Source: Corynebacterium lipophiloflavum DSM 44291
Lineage (GTDB): Bacteria; Actinomycetota; Actinomycetes; Mycobacteriales; Mycobacteriaceae
Assembly: GCF_000159635.1 (NCBI RefSeq)
Contig: NZ_GG667191.1
Coordinates: forward strand, 282,933 to 329,380
Direction: 5' to 3'
DNA: 46,448 bases
The notes below the pieces were generated by a model. It searched no databases, had not been told where the DNA came from, and saw only the letters and a list, made by a program, of their open reading frames with translations. Below, piece after piece: positions 29,761 through 38,473 of the stretch. Positions within the stretch are counted from its first letter, which is position 1, and each line of letters opens with the position of its first letter. The position numbers and the translations under genes were made by a program.

Positions 29761-30219
29761 TTAGCTACCGGACACGGCTGCGGCCAGCGCGTCCAAGCTG
29801 GTCTCCAGGAAGTCGTCGTCGAACGACTCAGACATCGACTTAACCTCGCTGCTCTCGATCTCGGAGCGGTCGTAGGTGATCTTCACCCGCGTTGCGTACG
29901 GGCCCTCGGGCTCGAGCTCGTAGAGCCACTTGGCGCCCACCTCGACACCGGCGGTGGTGTTTTCCAGGTTCTGCCACCCCACGACCTTGTTCTCTTGGAG
30001 GGCGAAGACCTTGTTGCGGGTCTGGTAATCGCCGTCCTCCTTGGTCATGTTCATGGTGAAGGTGTCGCCCACGGACTGGAAGCGCTCGGCCTGATCGGCG
30101 GAGACGACCATTCCGGAGTTGTCCGTTTCAGCGTGGCGCTGCGGGTTGGTCAGCAGGTCGTAGATGTCGGCTGCGGGGGCGTCGATGACTCGGGTTGCGG
30201 AATTAGTTGAAGTACTCAT
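29761..30219 (-). CDS. SRPBCC (START/Bet v1-like) family protein
   Basis: A 152-residue helix-grip fold protein. The N-terminal strand and helix (ATRVIDAPAADIYDLLTNPQ) and the C-terminal long helix are typical of polyketide cyclase-like lipid-binding proteins. The ligand is unknown. ATG 30219 was chosen since a consensus TACAAT lies seven bases upstream; ATG 30228 falls inside that box. It is downstream of ramB on the same strand but with its own promoter. Confidence 0.82.
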   Translation of the reverse strand: MSTSTNSATRVIDAPAADIYDLLTNPQRHAETDNSGMVVSADQAERFQSVGDTFTMNMTKEDGDYQTRNKVFALQENKVVGWQNLENTTAGVEVGAKWLYELEPEGPYATRVKITYDRSEIESSEVKSMSESFDDDFLETSLDALAAAVSGS

Positions 30220-30226
30220 AAGCCCC

Positions 30227-30232
30227 ATTGTA
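30227..30232 (-). promoter_or_regulatory. -10 box of the SRPBCC gene
   Basis: TACAAT on the minus strand, seven bases before ATG 30219. The best -10 match in the window with leaderless spacing. Confidence 0.6.
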
Positions 30233-30240
30233 CGGATTTA

Positions 30241-31644
30241 TCAGTACGGGGCGATCGAGGTCGTGTGCGGGTCAACTTCAATTCCGTGCTGGATGGAGGG
30301 GAAGGCACGCTGCGCGCAGGCCTCGCGTGGGCACACGCGGCACCCCGCTCCGATCGGCGTCGCCTGGGAGACGTCGTCAAGCGCCATGCCCTCGGCGTAG
30401 ATGGTGCGCTCGGCGTGGCGGGTCTCGCAGCCAAGGCCGATGGCGAAGAGCTTTTCCGTCTCGCGGAAGTGGAAGCGGTGGTGGCGCACGGTGCGTGCCA
30501 CCCACAGGTAGGTGCGCCCGTCCGGCATCGTCGCGTGCTGGCGCACCGTTTCGCCGGGGCGGGTAAAGGATTCGTAGATCCCCCATAGCGGGCACGTCCC
30601 GCCGGAGGTGGAGAAGTGGTAGCCGGTCGCGGATTGGCGCTTGGAGATGTTGCCGGCGCGGTCGACGCGCACGAAGGTAAACGGCACGCCGCGCATGTTC
30701 GCGCGCTGCAGCGTCGACAGGCGGCTGGCCACGGTTTCGTAGCCGACGCCGAAGACGTGGCAGAGGTAGTCCACGTCGTAGCCGTTCTTCTCCGACTCGA
30801 AGTGCACGAGGGTATACGGCAGAAGGGTCGCCGCGGCGAAGTAGGCGGCAATGCCGCGCCTGGCCAGGTTCTTGGAGGTCTCCGAGGTGAACGGCTCGGC
30901 GTCGACGTGGGCGTCGATAAGCGAATTGGCCTCAAGGAAGCTGAGGGCGGAGGCGAGGCGGAAGGCGCGCTGGCCCGAGGACAGGATCGGGGAGAGCGAG
31001 AGCGCGCCCGCATCGAGGTCGAGCTGGTGCAGTACCCCGGACTCCGACGGGATGGTGCGCACGTCAACACCGTGCGCTTGCGTGATGTAGCGGGTCAACT
31101 CGCGCTCGGTGGCATGGATGCCGAAGCGCTGCACCCCAATGCGCCCCGCCAGCTCCTCGGCACGGTGGTCAATGTCGTCGAGGTAGTTCTGGCGCGAGTA
31201 GAAGAAGTCACGCACCTCGTCGTGGGGCATCGTCAGCGTTTCCGGGCTGGACACCCGCGAATCCAGAGCCAGCGTGAGCTTGTCGCGGGCGTTGGAGTAG
31301 CGGCGGTGCATCTCGACGACGGACCGGGCGATGGAGGGGTGGCGGTAGACGAGCTCGGAAAGCTCCTGGAGTTCAACGTTGGCCGCGCCCAACTCCTGGT
31401 CCGCCACGACGTCCTTGAGCTCGGCGAGGAGCCGGGAGTCGTCGTCACGCGAGAAGAAGGTGGCGTCGACGCCGAAGGCCTCGGTAATGCGCTTGAGTAC
31501 GGGCACGGTCAAGGGGCGCACGTCGTGTTCGATCTGGTTGACGTAACTTGCGGAGAGCTCGAGAGTCGCAGCCAGGGAGGCCTGGCTGAGGTTTCTCTCC
31601 CGGCGCAACTGGCGCAGCCGTGAGCCGACGTAAGTCTTGGACAT
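30241..31644 (-). CDS. ramB: Acetate-metabolism regulator RamB
   Basis: A 467-residue regulator. An N-terminal Cro/Xre helix-turn-helix ([20 protein letters not shown] through [13 protein letters not shown]) is followed by the IrrE/ImmA-like and short-chain fatty acyl regulator (DUF2083) regions. The C-terminal part holds a cysteine cluster ([20 protein letters not shown]). Position between lpd and sdhCAB is as in C. glutamicum, where RamB represses acetate and glyoxylate genes and its own gene. It is divergent from sdhC; shared control is expected from the 355-base gap. Confidence 0.93.
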   Translation of the reverse strand: MSKTYVGSRLRQLRRERNLSQASLAATLELSASYVNQIEHDVRPLTVPVLKRITEAFGVDATFFSRDDDSRLLAELKDVVADQELGAANVELQELSELVYRHPSIARSVVEMHRRYSNARDKLTLALDSRVSSPETLTMPHDEVRDFFYSRQNYLDDIDHRAEELAGRIGVQRFGIHATERELTRYITQAHGVDVRTIPSESGVLHQLDLDAGALSLSPILSSGQRAFRLASALSFLEANSLIDAHVDAEPFTSETSKNLARRGIAAYFAAATLLPYTLVHFESEKNGYDVDYLCHVFGVGYETVASRLSTLQRANMRGVPFTFVRVDRAGNISKRQSATGYHFSTSGGTCPLWGIYESFTRPGETVRQHATMPDGRTYLWVARTVRHHRFHFRETEKLFAIGLGCETRHAERTIYAEGMALDDVSQATPIGAGCRVCPREACAQRAFPSIQHGIEVDPHTTSIAPY

Positions 31645-31661
31645 AATCAGTATCTAATCAC

Positions 31662-31705
31662 TGTGCAAAGATTCGTGCGAAGGCCTTGCGAAAAATCTTT
31701 ACAAA
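31662..31705. promoter_or_regulatory. Two RamB-like motifs in inverted orientation
   Basis: TGTGCAAAGATT (31662-31673) and AATCTTTACAAA (31694-31705) resemble, on opposite strands, the AAACTTTGCAAA-type RamB motif. CAAAAGTTTG (31706-31715) is a third, partial match. Close to the ramB start, they would fit known autoregulation. The motif is recalled from memory of the literature. Confidence 0.45.
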
Positions 31706-31765
31706 CAAAAGTTTGACACCCTTCGGGGTGACTGTCCAGTGGGTCAGCGCATGCGCGGGCACGGA

Positions 31766-31781
31766 TGTGTTCAAGGTCACA
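31766..31781. promoter_or_regulatory. GlxR (CRP-type) binding site
   Basis: TGTGTTCAAGGTCACA: the outer TGTG and CACA of the GlxR palindrome are intact, with an eight-base centre. It lies 219 bases before the sdhC start, in agreement with known GlxR control of sdhCAB in C. glutamicum. Confidence 0.6.
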
Positions 31782-31854
31782 GTGTCGGTGTTAAAGGTGT
31801 GTCTGGTGTGGCGGATGAGTCGATCGCAAGGGTAGAAAATGCTGCACGCAGGGG

Positions 31855-31875
31855 TACGAAACCCTTACGAAACCC
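31855..31875 (+). repeat. Tandem direct repeat TACGAAACCC with 11-nt period
   Basis: TACGAAACCC at 31855-31864 and again at 31866-31875. The period of 11 bases places both copies on the same DNA face. The C tracts resemble the core of RamA sites. It lies roughly 100 bases before the sdhC -10. Confidence 0.55.
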
Positions 31876-31930
31876 CCCGCAATGCACACAGTTTTCGCCG
31901 GTAAAACCCGCCGCACCTGTGGGTAGCGTC

Positions 31931-31978
31931 ACCCCCACCACCATTAAGTAGGTAAAGGTCGGGCGCATTTCGTAGAGT
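31931..31978 (+). promoter_or_regulatory. sdhC promoter with RamA-like motif
   Basis: ACCCCCA (31931-31937) fits the short RamA motif, and CGGGGT occurs at 31724-31729. A -10 TAGAGT lies at 31973-31978. No clear -35 is seen, as expected for an activated promoter. Confidence 0.4.
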
Positions 31979-31999
31979 AATAGCGACACTGGAGGTGCC

Positions 32000-32773
32000 A
32001 TGACTGTACAAAACGCAGACCGTGACGCAATTCGCCACGGAAAAATTACCGAAGCGCCGCTGCGCGAGCGGCCATCCGTCCCAACCTGGGCACTGAAGAT
32101 GATCATGGCCGTAACCGGCCTGCTCTTCGGCCTGTACGTTCTCGGCCACATGGTCGGAAACCTCAAGATCTTCATGCCGCTGCATTCGAACGGCGTCGCC
32201 CCGATTGATGAATACGGCCACTTCCTGCGCACCATGGGCGAGCCCATCCTGCCCTACAGCGCCCTGCTCTGGCTGATCCGCATCGTCCTGCTCGCTGCAC
32301 TCGTGTTGCACGTGTGGGGCGCGTTCGCCCTCCGCGGCCGTTCCTCGAAGTCTCGGGGCAAGTTCAAGCGCACGAACCTGATGGGCGGCTGGCAGTCCAC
32401 CGCCACCCGCTCGATGCTGATCACCGGCGTCATCCTGCTGCTGTTCGTCATCTTCCACATCCTCGACCTCACCCTCGGCCAAGTCGTTGCTTCCGACGAG
32501 TTCGTCCACGGCGCGGTGCGCAACAACCTTCTGGCCACCTTCGCGCCGGGCCGCTGGTGGGTCGTTGCAATCTACGTCATTGCAAACCTCGCCCTGCTTC
32601 TCCACCTCACCCACGGCGTGTACCTCGCGGTCTCCGACCTGGGCTGGCTGGGCAAGCGCGGACACGCCGTCATGGTGGTCCTCGCCTACATCCTCCCGGC
32701 GCTCGTGGTGATCGGAAACATCATCATGCCGCTGGCGATCTCATTCGGCTGGATTCCCGGCTTCTCAAGGTAG
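32000..32773 (+). CDS. sdhC: Succinate dehydrogenase cytochrome b subunit
   Basis: A 257-residue membrane anchor of a type B succinate:menaquinone oxidoreductase: one polypeptide with five hydrophobic helices. Histidines that can bind haem are in LYVLGHMVGNL, ALVLHVWGAF, FVIFHILDL-like (LFVIFHILDL) and HLTHGVY. GGAGGTG precedes ATG 32000. It is first in the sdhCAB operon and carries electrons from SdhB to menaquinone. Confidence 0.95.
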   Translation: MTVQNADRDAIRHGKITEAPLRERPSVPTWALKMIMAVTGLLFGLYVLGHMVGNLKIFMPLHSNGVAPIDEYGHFLRTMGEPILPYSALLWLIRIVLLAALVLHVWGAFALRGRSSKSRGKFKRTNLMGGWQSTATRSMLITGVILLLFVIFHILDLTLGQVVASDEFVHGAVRNNLLATFAPGRWWVVAIYVIANLALLLHLTHGVYLAVSDLGWLGKRGHAVMVVLAYILPALVVIGNIIMPLAISFGWIPGFSR

Positions 32774-32797
32774 ACGGCTGACAAGGAGAATTACATT

Positions 32798-34891
32798 ATG
32801 ACAACCGCTCACAACCCGCAGGCAGGCAAGCAGGCCGCCCCGGCTGAAACCCTCGACGCCGGCCAAGGCGACGCAACCGCGACGAACCAGGCAAGCCAGT
32901 TCCGCCAGCCCGAGTCCAGCGTGCCGGGCGTGACGCCGGGCCTGATCCTGGCCAACAACGAGCCGGACAGCGCCAAGGTCCGCATGAAGGACATGTGGCA
33001 GTGGCAGAAAGACCACATGAACCTGGTCTCCCCGCTCAACCGCCGCAAGTTCACCATCCTCGTCGTCGGCACCGGCCTGTCCGGCGGCGCCGCCGCAGCC
33101 GCGCTCGGCGAGCTCGGCTACAAGGTCAAGGCGTTTACCTACCACGACGCTCCGCGCCGCGCCCACTCCATCGCGGCGCAGGGCGGCGTCAATTCCGCCC
33201 GCGGCAAGAAGGTGGATAACGACGGCGCGTACCGCCACACCAAGGACACCGTCAAGGGCGGCGACTACCGCTGCCGCGAGTCCGACTGCTGGCGCCTCGC
33301 CATCGAGTCTGCGCGAGTGATCGACCACATGAACGCCATCGGCGCACCGTTCGCCCGCGAGTACGGCGGAACCCTGGCCACCCGCTCCTTCGGCGGCGTG
33401 CAGGTCTCGCGCACCTACTACACCCGCGGCCAAACGGGCCAGCAGCTGCAGCTGTCCACCGCGTCCGCACTGCAGCGCCAGATCCACCTCGGCAACGTGG
33501 AGATCTTCACCCACCACGACCTGATGGACCTCATCGTGACTGAGGGCGCGGACGGCCAGGGCAAGGGAACCTGCCGCGGCATCGTCACACGCAACCTGAT
33601 CACGGGCGAGATCACCCCGTTCACCGGCCACGCCGTCATCCTCGCGACCGGCGGATACGGCAACGTCTACCACAAAACGACGCTGGCGAAGAACTCCAAC
33701 GCCTCGGCCATGATGCGCGCCTACGAGCGCGGCGCCTACCTCGCGTCGCCCTGCTTCGTCCAGTTCCACCCGACCGGCCTGCCGGTGAATGCGAAGTGGC
33801 AGGCGAAGACGACCCTGATGTCGGAGTCGCTGCGTAACGACGGCCGCATCTGGACGCCGAAGGAAAAGGGCGACGAGCGCGACCCGAAGGACATTCCGGA
33901 AGAGGAGCGCGACTACTTCCTCGAGCGCCGTTACCCGGCGTTCGGCAACCTGGTGCCGCGTGACGTCGCGTCGCGCGCCATTTCGCAGCAGCTCAACGCC
34001 GGCTACGGCGTTGGCCCGCTGCGCAACTCCGCGTACCTGGACTTCACCGACGCGATTGACCGCCTCGGCGTGGACACCATCCGCGAGCGCTACTCCAACC
34101 TCTTCGAGATGTACGAGGACTCCACGGGTGCGGATCCGTACCAGGAGCCGATGCGCATTGCCCCGACGGTGCACTTCACCATGGGCGGGCTGTGGACCGA
34201 CTTCAACGAGATGACCTCCCTCGACGGCCTGTTCGCCGCCGGCGAGGCGTCGTGGACCTACCACGGTGCCAACCGCCTGGGCGCGAACTCGCTGCTCTCC
34301 GCGTCCGTCGACGGCTGGTTCACGTTGCCGTTCACGGTCCCGAACTACCTGGCCAACCACCTCGGCGAGGAAGTTCTCGACATTGACGCGCCCGAGGTCC
34401 ACGCGGCGGTCACCCGCACTCAAGACATGATTGAGCGCCTGATGAGCGTCAACGGCCCCGAGCCGCACGGCCCGGAGCACTTCCACGAGCAGCTCGGCGA
34501 CATCCTCTACGAGCACTGCGGCGTGTCCCGCTCGGTGGAGGGCCTCAAGGCCGGCATCGAGAAGATCCGCCGCCTGCGCGAGGACTTCTGGACCAACATC
34601 TCGATCCCCGGCACGCCGAACGACATGAACCAGACGCTCGAGGCCGCGATCCGCCTGGCGGATTACATCAACCTCGGCGAGCTGATGTGTGTTGACGCGC
34701 TCGACCGCGACGAGTCCTGCGGCGCCCACTACCGCGACGACCACCTCACCGAGGACGGCGAGGCGCAGCGCGACGACGACAACTGGTGCTTCGTCTCCGC
34801 GTGGGAGCCCGCCGGCAAGGATGGCTTCATTCGCCACGCTGAACCGCTCTACTTCGATTCGATCCCTCTGATGGCAAGGAACTACAAGTAA
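32798..34891 (+). CDS. sdhA: Succinate dehydrogenase flavoprotein subunit
   Basis: A 697-residue catalytic subunit. FAD motif ILVVGTGLSGGAAAAAL; the FAD-linking His region RRAHSIAAQGGVNSA; the substrate-site stretch FVQFHPTGLP and the catalytic Arg region near VPRDVASR; and HFTMGGLWTDF. An N-terminal extension of about 70 residues precedes the FAD domain. AAGGAG precedes ATG 32798. Its TAA stop shares one base with the sdhB ATG. Confidence 0.96.
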   Translation: MTTAHNPQAGKQAAPAETLDAGQGDATATNQASQFRQPESSVPGVTPGLILANNEPDSAKVRMKDMWQWQKDHMNLVSPLNRRKFTILVVGTGLSGGAAAAALGELGYKVKAFTYHDAPRRAHSIAAQGGVNSARGKKVDNDGAYRHTKDTVKGGDYRCRESDCWRLAIESARVIDHMNAIGAPFAREYGGTLATRSFGGVQVSRTYYTRGQTGQQLQLSTASALQRQIHLGNVEIFTHHDLMDLIVTEGADGQGKGTCRGIVTRNLITGEITPFTGHAVILATGGYGNVYHKTTLAKNSNASAMMRAYERGAYLASPCFVQFHPTGLPVNAKWQAKTTLMSESLRNDGRIWTPKEKGDERDPKDIPEEERDYFLERRYPAFGNLVPRDVASRAISQQLNAGYGVGPLRNSAYLDFTDAIDRLGVDTIRERYSNLFEMYEDSTGADPYQEPMRIAPTVHFTMGGLWTDFNEMTSLDGLFAAGEASWTYHGANRLGANSLLSASVDGWFTLPFTVPNYLANHLGEEVLDIDAPEVHAAVTRTQDMIERLMSVNGPEPHGPEHFHEQLGDILYEHCGVSRSVEGLKAGIEKIRRLREDFWTNISIPGTPNDMNQTLEAAIRLADYINLGELMCVDALDRDESCGAHYRDDHLTEDGEAQRDDDNWCFVSAWEPAGKDGFIRHAEPLYFDSIPLMARNYK

Positions 34892-35640
34892 TGAAACTGA
34901 CACTTGAGATCTGGCGTCAGGCCGGACCCGATACTGACGGAAACTTCGAAACCGTCCAGGTCGACGACGCGGTGGAGCAGATGTCCATCCTCGAGCTTCT
35001 CGACCACGTGAACAACAACTACGTCGAGGCCGGCAAGGAGCCGTTCACCTTCGCCTCCGATTGCCGCGAGGGCATTTGCGGCACCTGCGGCGTCACCGTC
35101 AACGGGCGCCCGCACGGCGCCGGGCAGAACACCACCGCCTGCCTGCAGCGCCTGTTCAACTATAAAGACGGCGACACCCTGCGCATCGAGCCGTTCCGCT
35201 CGGGCGCGTTCCCGGTGATCAAGGACCTCGCGGTCGATCGCTCCGCGCTGGACCGCGTTATGCAGCAGGGCGGTTATATCTCCGTCCAGGCCGGTACCGC
35301 TCCGGACGCCGACACCTTGCACGTCAACCACGAGACCGCCGAGCTCGCGCTCGATTACGCGGCCTGCATCGGTTGCGGCGCCTGCGTTGCGGCCTGCCCG
35401 AACGGTGCTGCGCACCTGTTCACCGGCGCCAAGCTCAAGCACCTCAAGCTGCTTCCCCTGGGTAAGCAGGAGCGCGGCAAGCGTGCCCGCCAGATGGTCG
35501 ACGAGCTCGAGACCAATTTCGGCCACTGCTCGCTCTACGGGGAATGCGCGGACGTCTGCCCCGCGGGGATTCCGCTGGACGCTGTTGGTTCGATCAACGC
35601 CGAGCGTGCGCGCGCAGCTTTCCGCGGCAAGGACGACTAA
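34891..35640 (+). CDS. sdhB: Succinate dehydrogenase iron-sulfur subunit
   Basis: A 249-residue iron-sulfur protein. The 2Fe-2S cysteines are in CREGICGTC plus the Cys of NTTACL. The 4Fe-4S cluster is CIGCGACVAACPNG, and the third cluster region is GHCSLYGECADVCPAGIP. It transfers electrons from SdhA to SdhC. The ATG overlaps the sdhA stop. No terminator directly follows; the next gene has a TATACT box. Confidence 0.96.
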   Translation: MKLTLEIWRQAGPDTDGNFETVQVDDAVEQMSILELLDHVNNNYVEAGKEPFTFASDCREGICGTCGVTVNGRPHGAGQNTTACLQRLFNYKDGDTLRIEPFRSGAFPVIKDLAVDRSALDRVMQQGGYISVQAGTAPDADTLHVNHETAELALDYAACIGCGACVAACPNGAAHLFTGAKLKHLKLLPLGKQERGKRARQMVDELETNFGHCSLYGECADVCPAGIPLDAVGSINAERARAAFRGKDD

Positions 35641-35647
35641 GAGTGCC

Positions 35648-35653
35648 CTATAC
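35648..35653 (+). promoter_or_regulatory. -10 box after sdhB
   Basis: TATACT eight bases after the sdhB stop, about 65 bases before the next gene. It could drive that gene separately from sdhCAB. Confidence 0.4.
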
Positions 35654-35717
35654 TGGGCAACAGAAGCGCTAGATACTCGAAGCGGCAGCTTGAGAACTAG
35701 AGAAAAGGACACACCCC

Positions 35718-36089
35718 ATGGCAAACACCACTGAGTCGGTCGCAGATATCCGCAGCGAGAGCTTCCCGGATTACCAGCAGCGCATCGAGGATGCCTACAT
35801 CGAGGGATACGACCCGGTCTCCCTGGGCGCCCCGCACTCCTCGCTGAACACCCACGCCCTGTGGATTGCCATGGGCCTGATCCTCGCCGCTCTGTTCGGT
35901 GTGGGTCTCGCCGTGTGGGGTGGCGCCGCGATGGTCTGGGGCATGGGGTCGGAGTCGAACATCGGCTCCCGCCTGCTGATTCTGGGCCTCATTGAGTTCG
36001 CCGCGACGATGATCTCCGCGGTCGTGCTCATGTTCGTGGCCCGTCGCGGTTACAAGGACTACCGCACCCGCACGGGCCGCGTTAACTAA
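35718..36089 (+). CDS. Conserved two-helix membrane protein downstream of sdhCAB
   Basis: A 123-residue protein with two hydrophobic helices (about residues 50-75 and 85-110) and a Tyr/acid-rich N-terminus. I know it only as a conserved corynebacterial membrane protein placed after sdhB. AAAAGGA precedes ATG 35718. A strong terminator closes the unit, so it may be part of the sdh transcript; a role with the respiratory complex is a guess. Confidence 0.8.
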   Translation: MANTTESVADIRSESFPDYQQRIEDAYIEGYDPVSLGAPHSSLNTHALWIAMGLILAALFGVGLAVWGGAAMVWGMGSESNIGSRLLILGLIEFAATMISAVVLMFVARRGYKDYRTRTGRVN

Positions 36090-36100
36090 CACCGTTGATA

Positions 36101-36128
36101 AACTCCCCGCCTCCGCTGGCGGGGAGTT
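36101..36128 (+). terminator. Terminator of the sdhCAB region
   Basis: AACTCCCCGCC (36101-36111) and GGCGGGGAGTT (36118-36128) form an 11-bp perfect stem with loop TCCGCT; CTTTC follows. Confidence 0.9.
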
Positions 36129-36164
36129 CTTTCATGTCACCGGCCAGGTGCTTTAATCAAGTGC

Positions 36165-37466
36165 ATGGCACAACACGCGCTAGACCGGCAGGGCGCGATC
36201 GCCTTGCCCACCCCGGACAATGAGTCGCAGCGCCGTCGCGTCCTGCGCAACCACAAGATTTTCGTCACCAGCTTGCTCGGCGTGATGGCGGTGATTTTCC
36301 TGTCGTGTTCGTGGTGGCAGTCCCAGGGCACGGCCCCGGGTTGGGTCGGGTACGTGCGCGCCGCGGCGGAGGCCGGGATGGTGGGCGGTTTGGCGGACTG
36401 GTTCGCCGTCACCGCGTTGTTTCGCCACCCACTGGGTCTGCCCATCCCGCACACGGCGATCATCCCGCGAAAGAAGGACCAGGTCGCCGGAGCGCTGGGC
36501 GATTTCGTCAGCGAGAACTTCCTCAACGCGCAAACGATCACGGACAAGGTGGTTCAAGCGGAGGTTCCCCAGCGGGTCGGTGCCTGGTTGGTGCAGCCGG
36601 ACAATGCTGAGCGGGTCTCCGAGCATGTCGGCGGGTTCACCGTCCGCTTGGTGCAGTCCATCGACCCCGCCGAGGCCGAGCGGGTCATCAACACCCACGT
36701 GATCAACCGCTTCGCAGAACCGACGTGGGGCCCGCCGCTGGGCAGGGCGCTGGAGGGGCTGGTCAACGACGGCAAGGTCGAGCCGATCGTCGACGACGTC
36801 ATCTCCTGGGGCCGCCGCAGGGTCGAGGGCATGGAGGAGGTTGTGGTCACCATGATCGACGAGCGCATGCCGAAGTGGGCGCCGAAGTTTGCCAAGGACA
36901 TGGTGGGGGAGCGGGTGTACCGCGAGCTGGTGGAGTTCATGCGGGAGGTCGACACTGCCCCGCAGCACGACGCGCGTCGCGCCGTCCGCCGACACATCAA
37001 CCAGTTCGCCCAGGACCTGCAGTTCGACCCGGACATGATCTTGCGCGTCGAATCGATCAAGGCCGACGTGATGGGCTCGAACGCCGTGAGCTCCGCGGCG
37101 GGCGGGCTGTGGGCGCAGGTTTCGCAGGCGCTTATCGACGCTTCCTCCAACGCCGAATCCCCCCTGCGGCGCAAGCTGGTGTCGCTGTGCATCGAATGGG
37201 GCGGCAAGCTGCAGACGGATCCGCAGGTGGCGCACAGTGCGCAAACCCGGCTCGCCGCCGTGACGAAGTACCTCGCGGAAAACGGCGCGGGCGAGATCGT
37301 CAACATCATCTCCGAGACCATCGCGCGGTGGGACGGGAAGGAGGCCAGCGACAAAATCGAGCTCATGGTGGGCAAGGACCTGCAGTTCATCCGCCTAAAC
37401 GGAACAGTTGTCGGTGCGCTGGCGGGCTTGGCCATTTACACTGTGTCTCAACTGCTCTTTGCCTAG
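36165..37466 (+). CDS. DUF445 family membrane protein
   Basis: A 433-residue protein of the DUF445/YjiN type. One helix lies near the N-terminus (SLLGVMAVIFLSC) and another at the very C-terminus (VGALAGLAIYTVSQLLF). The hallmark GLADWFAVTALFRHPLGLPI and IIPRKKDQ follow the first helix. The long middle part is helical and amphipathic. Function is unknown in this family. It is followed closely by the coiled-coil gene on the same strand. Confidence 0.88.
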   Translation: MAQHALDRQGAIALPTPDNESQRRRVLRNHKIFVTSLLGVMAVIFLSCSWWQSQGTAPGWVGYVRAAAEAGMVGGLADWFAVTALFRHPLGLPIPHTAIIPRKKDQVAGALGDFVSENFLNAQTITDKVVQAEVPQRVGAWLVQPDNAERVSEHVGGFTVRLVQSIDPAEAERVINTHVINRFAEPTWGPPLGRALEGLVNDGKVEPIVDDVISWGRRRVEGMEEVVVTMIDERMPKWAPKFAKDMVGERVYRELVEFMREVDTAPQHDARRAVRRHINQFAQDLQFDPDMILRVESIKADVMGSNAVSSAAGGLWAQVSQALIDASSNAESPLRRKLVSLCIEWGGKLQTDPQVAHSAQTRLAAVTKYLAENGAGEIVNIISETIARWDGKEASDKIELMVGKDLQFIRLNGTVVGALAGLAIYTVSQLLFA

Positions 37467-37491
37467 CGTTCCCCACGAAAGTGAGACCACG

Positions 37492-38124
37492 ATGACTTCC
37501 AACAACAACAACTCGATCATGGACAGCCTGCGCAGCGCGGGCGAGGCATGGCTGGCCGCCGGCTCCGCAGTAGGCGGCGTCGTCAGTGAATTCGCTGCGA
37601 AGCTGCGCGAGGACCGCAGCGCAGTGGAGCCGACGGGGGCGCATGCCGCCGCCGACACCACCTCGCAAGAGGGGTTGCTGCAGCAGTTGCGCGGCGCCGT
37701 CGACAACGCGCGCGGCGCATTCAACTCCGCAGACAGCGACAGCGACTTCCGCGCGGCCGCGACGACGTTCGCCGCCGATGCCGAGGCCATTTTCCGCGAC
37801 GTCGCGGGCTCGGTGTCCCGTGCCGGCAGCGCTGCGGTGCAGTCCGACCAGGCAGACGAGGCGAAAGCTGCCTTCGGCAGCGCCCTGAGCGAGGTGAAGG
37901 AGACTTTCAACCAGGCGGTAGCGAATGTGCGCAACCGCGCCGAGGAATCCGACGTGGATGCGGAAGGCGTTGTCAAGGATCTGCACGAGCGCCTGGACAC
38001 GCTCATTGCGAAGGTTTCCGAACAGGTCTCCCGCCCGGATTCGGGCCACGAGGAGCCGGAGGATATCATTGACGGGGAAGTAATCCGTGATCAAGACGGC
38101 AACAACGGTGATAGCGCCGTTTAG
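37492..38124 (+). CDS. Acidic, helical corynebacterial protein of unknown function
   Basis: A 210-residue, Ala/Asp/Glu-rich soluble protein with long predicted helices (LRGAVDNARGAFNS, VKETFNQAVANVRNRAEE) and an acidic disordered tail. I believe it corresponds to an uncharacterised family that databases label CGLAU_01105, but I cannot confirm this. ATG 37492 is chosen over an upstream reading that overlaps DUF445. It may be coiled-coil forming. It lies between two membrane-protein genes in one run of plus-strand genes. Confidence 0.75.
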   Translation: MTSNNNNSIMDSLRSAGEAWLAAGSAVGGVVSEFAAKLREDRSAVEPTGAHAAADTTSQEGLLQQLRGAVDNARGAFNSADSDSDFRAAATTFAADAEAIFRDVAGSVSRAGSAAVQSDQADEAKAAFGSALSEVKETFNQAVANVRNRAEESDVDAEGVVKDLHERLDTLIAKVSEQVSRPDSGHEEPEDIIDGEVIRDQDGNNGDSAV

Positions 38125-38151
38125 CCTAAACCCAGAGGGAGTGCCCCGCGC

Positions 38152-38469
38152 ATGATGGAACTCAGCACTTTCGGTTCGGTGGGCTTCATCCTCGCCTTAC
38201 CGGCGTTAGTCCGAAATCTGCTGTTCATGCTCGTTGGCGCCGCCGGCATCGTCGGTGCCTTGCTGGCGGCCACGACCCGCGAGGACGCGTTCGAGGCAGG
38301 TGGGCGCCAGAGCAAATGGGCGTGGGTCGCCATCGTCGGCGGCGCCGCGCTCGTGTGTCTGCTGCGCTTCCCCTTCATCTCGTGGTTCGGTGCGGTCGCG
38401 ATCGGAGTGTACTTTTTCGACGTCCGCCCGCACCTGAACAACATCATCCGCGGTAACCACGGCTGGTGA
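38152..38469 (+). CDS. DUF2516 membrane protein
   Basis: A 105-residue protein with about three hydrophobic helices and the FDVRPHLNNII end typical of actinobacterial DUF2516. AGAGGGAG stands about ten bases before ATG 38152; the second ATG (38155) is equally possible. Function unknown. Its stop is four bases from the GTG of the DeoC-like gene. Confidence 0.82.
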   Translation: MMELSTFGSVGFILALPALVRNLLFMLVGAAGIVGALLAATTREDAFEAGGRQSKWAWVAIVGGAALVCLLRFPFISWFGAVAIGVYFFDVRPHLNNIIRGNHGW

Positions 38470-38473
38470 ACTA

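Noticed and set aside
31739..31951. A 70-codon frame in the ramB-sdhC gap.
   Set aside because: No ribosome-binding site, no domain character, and it covers several regulatory motifs.
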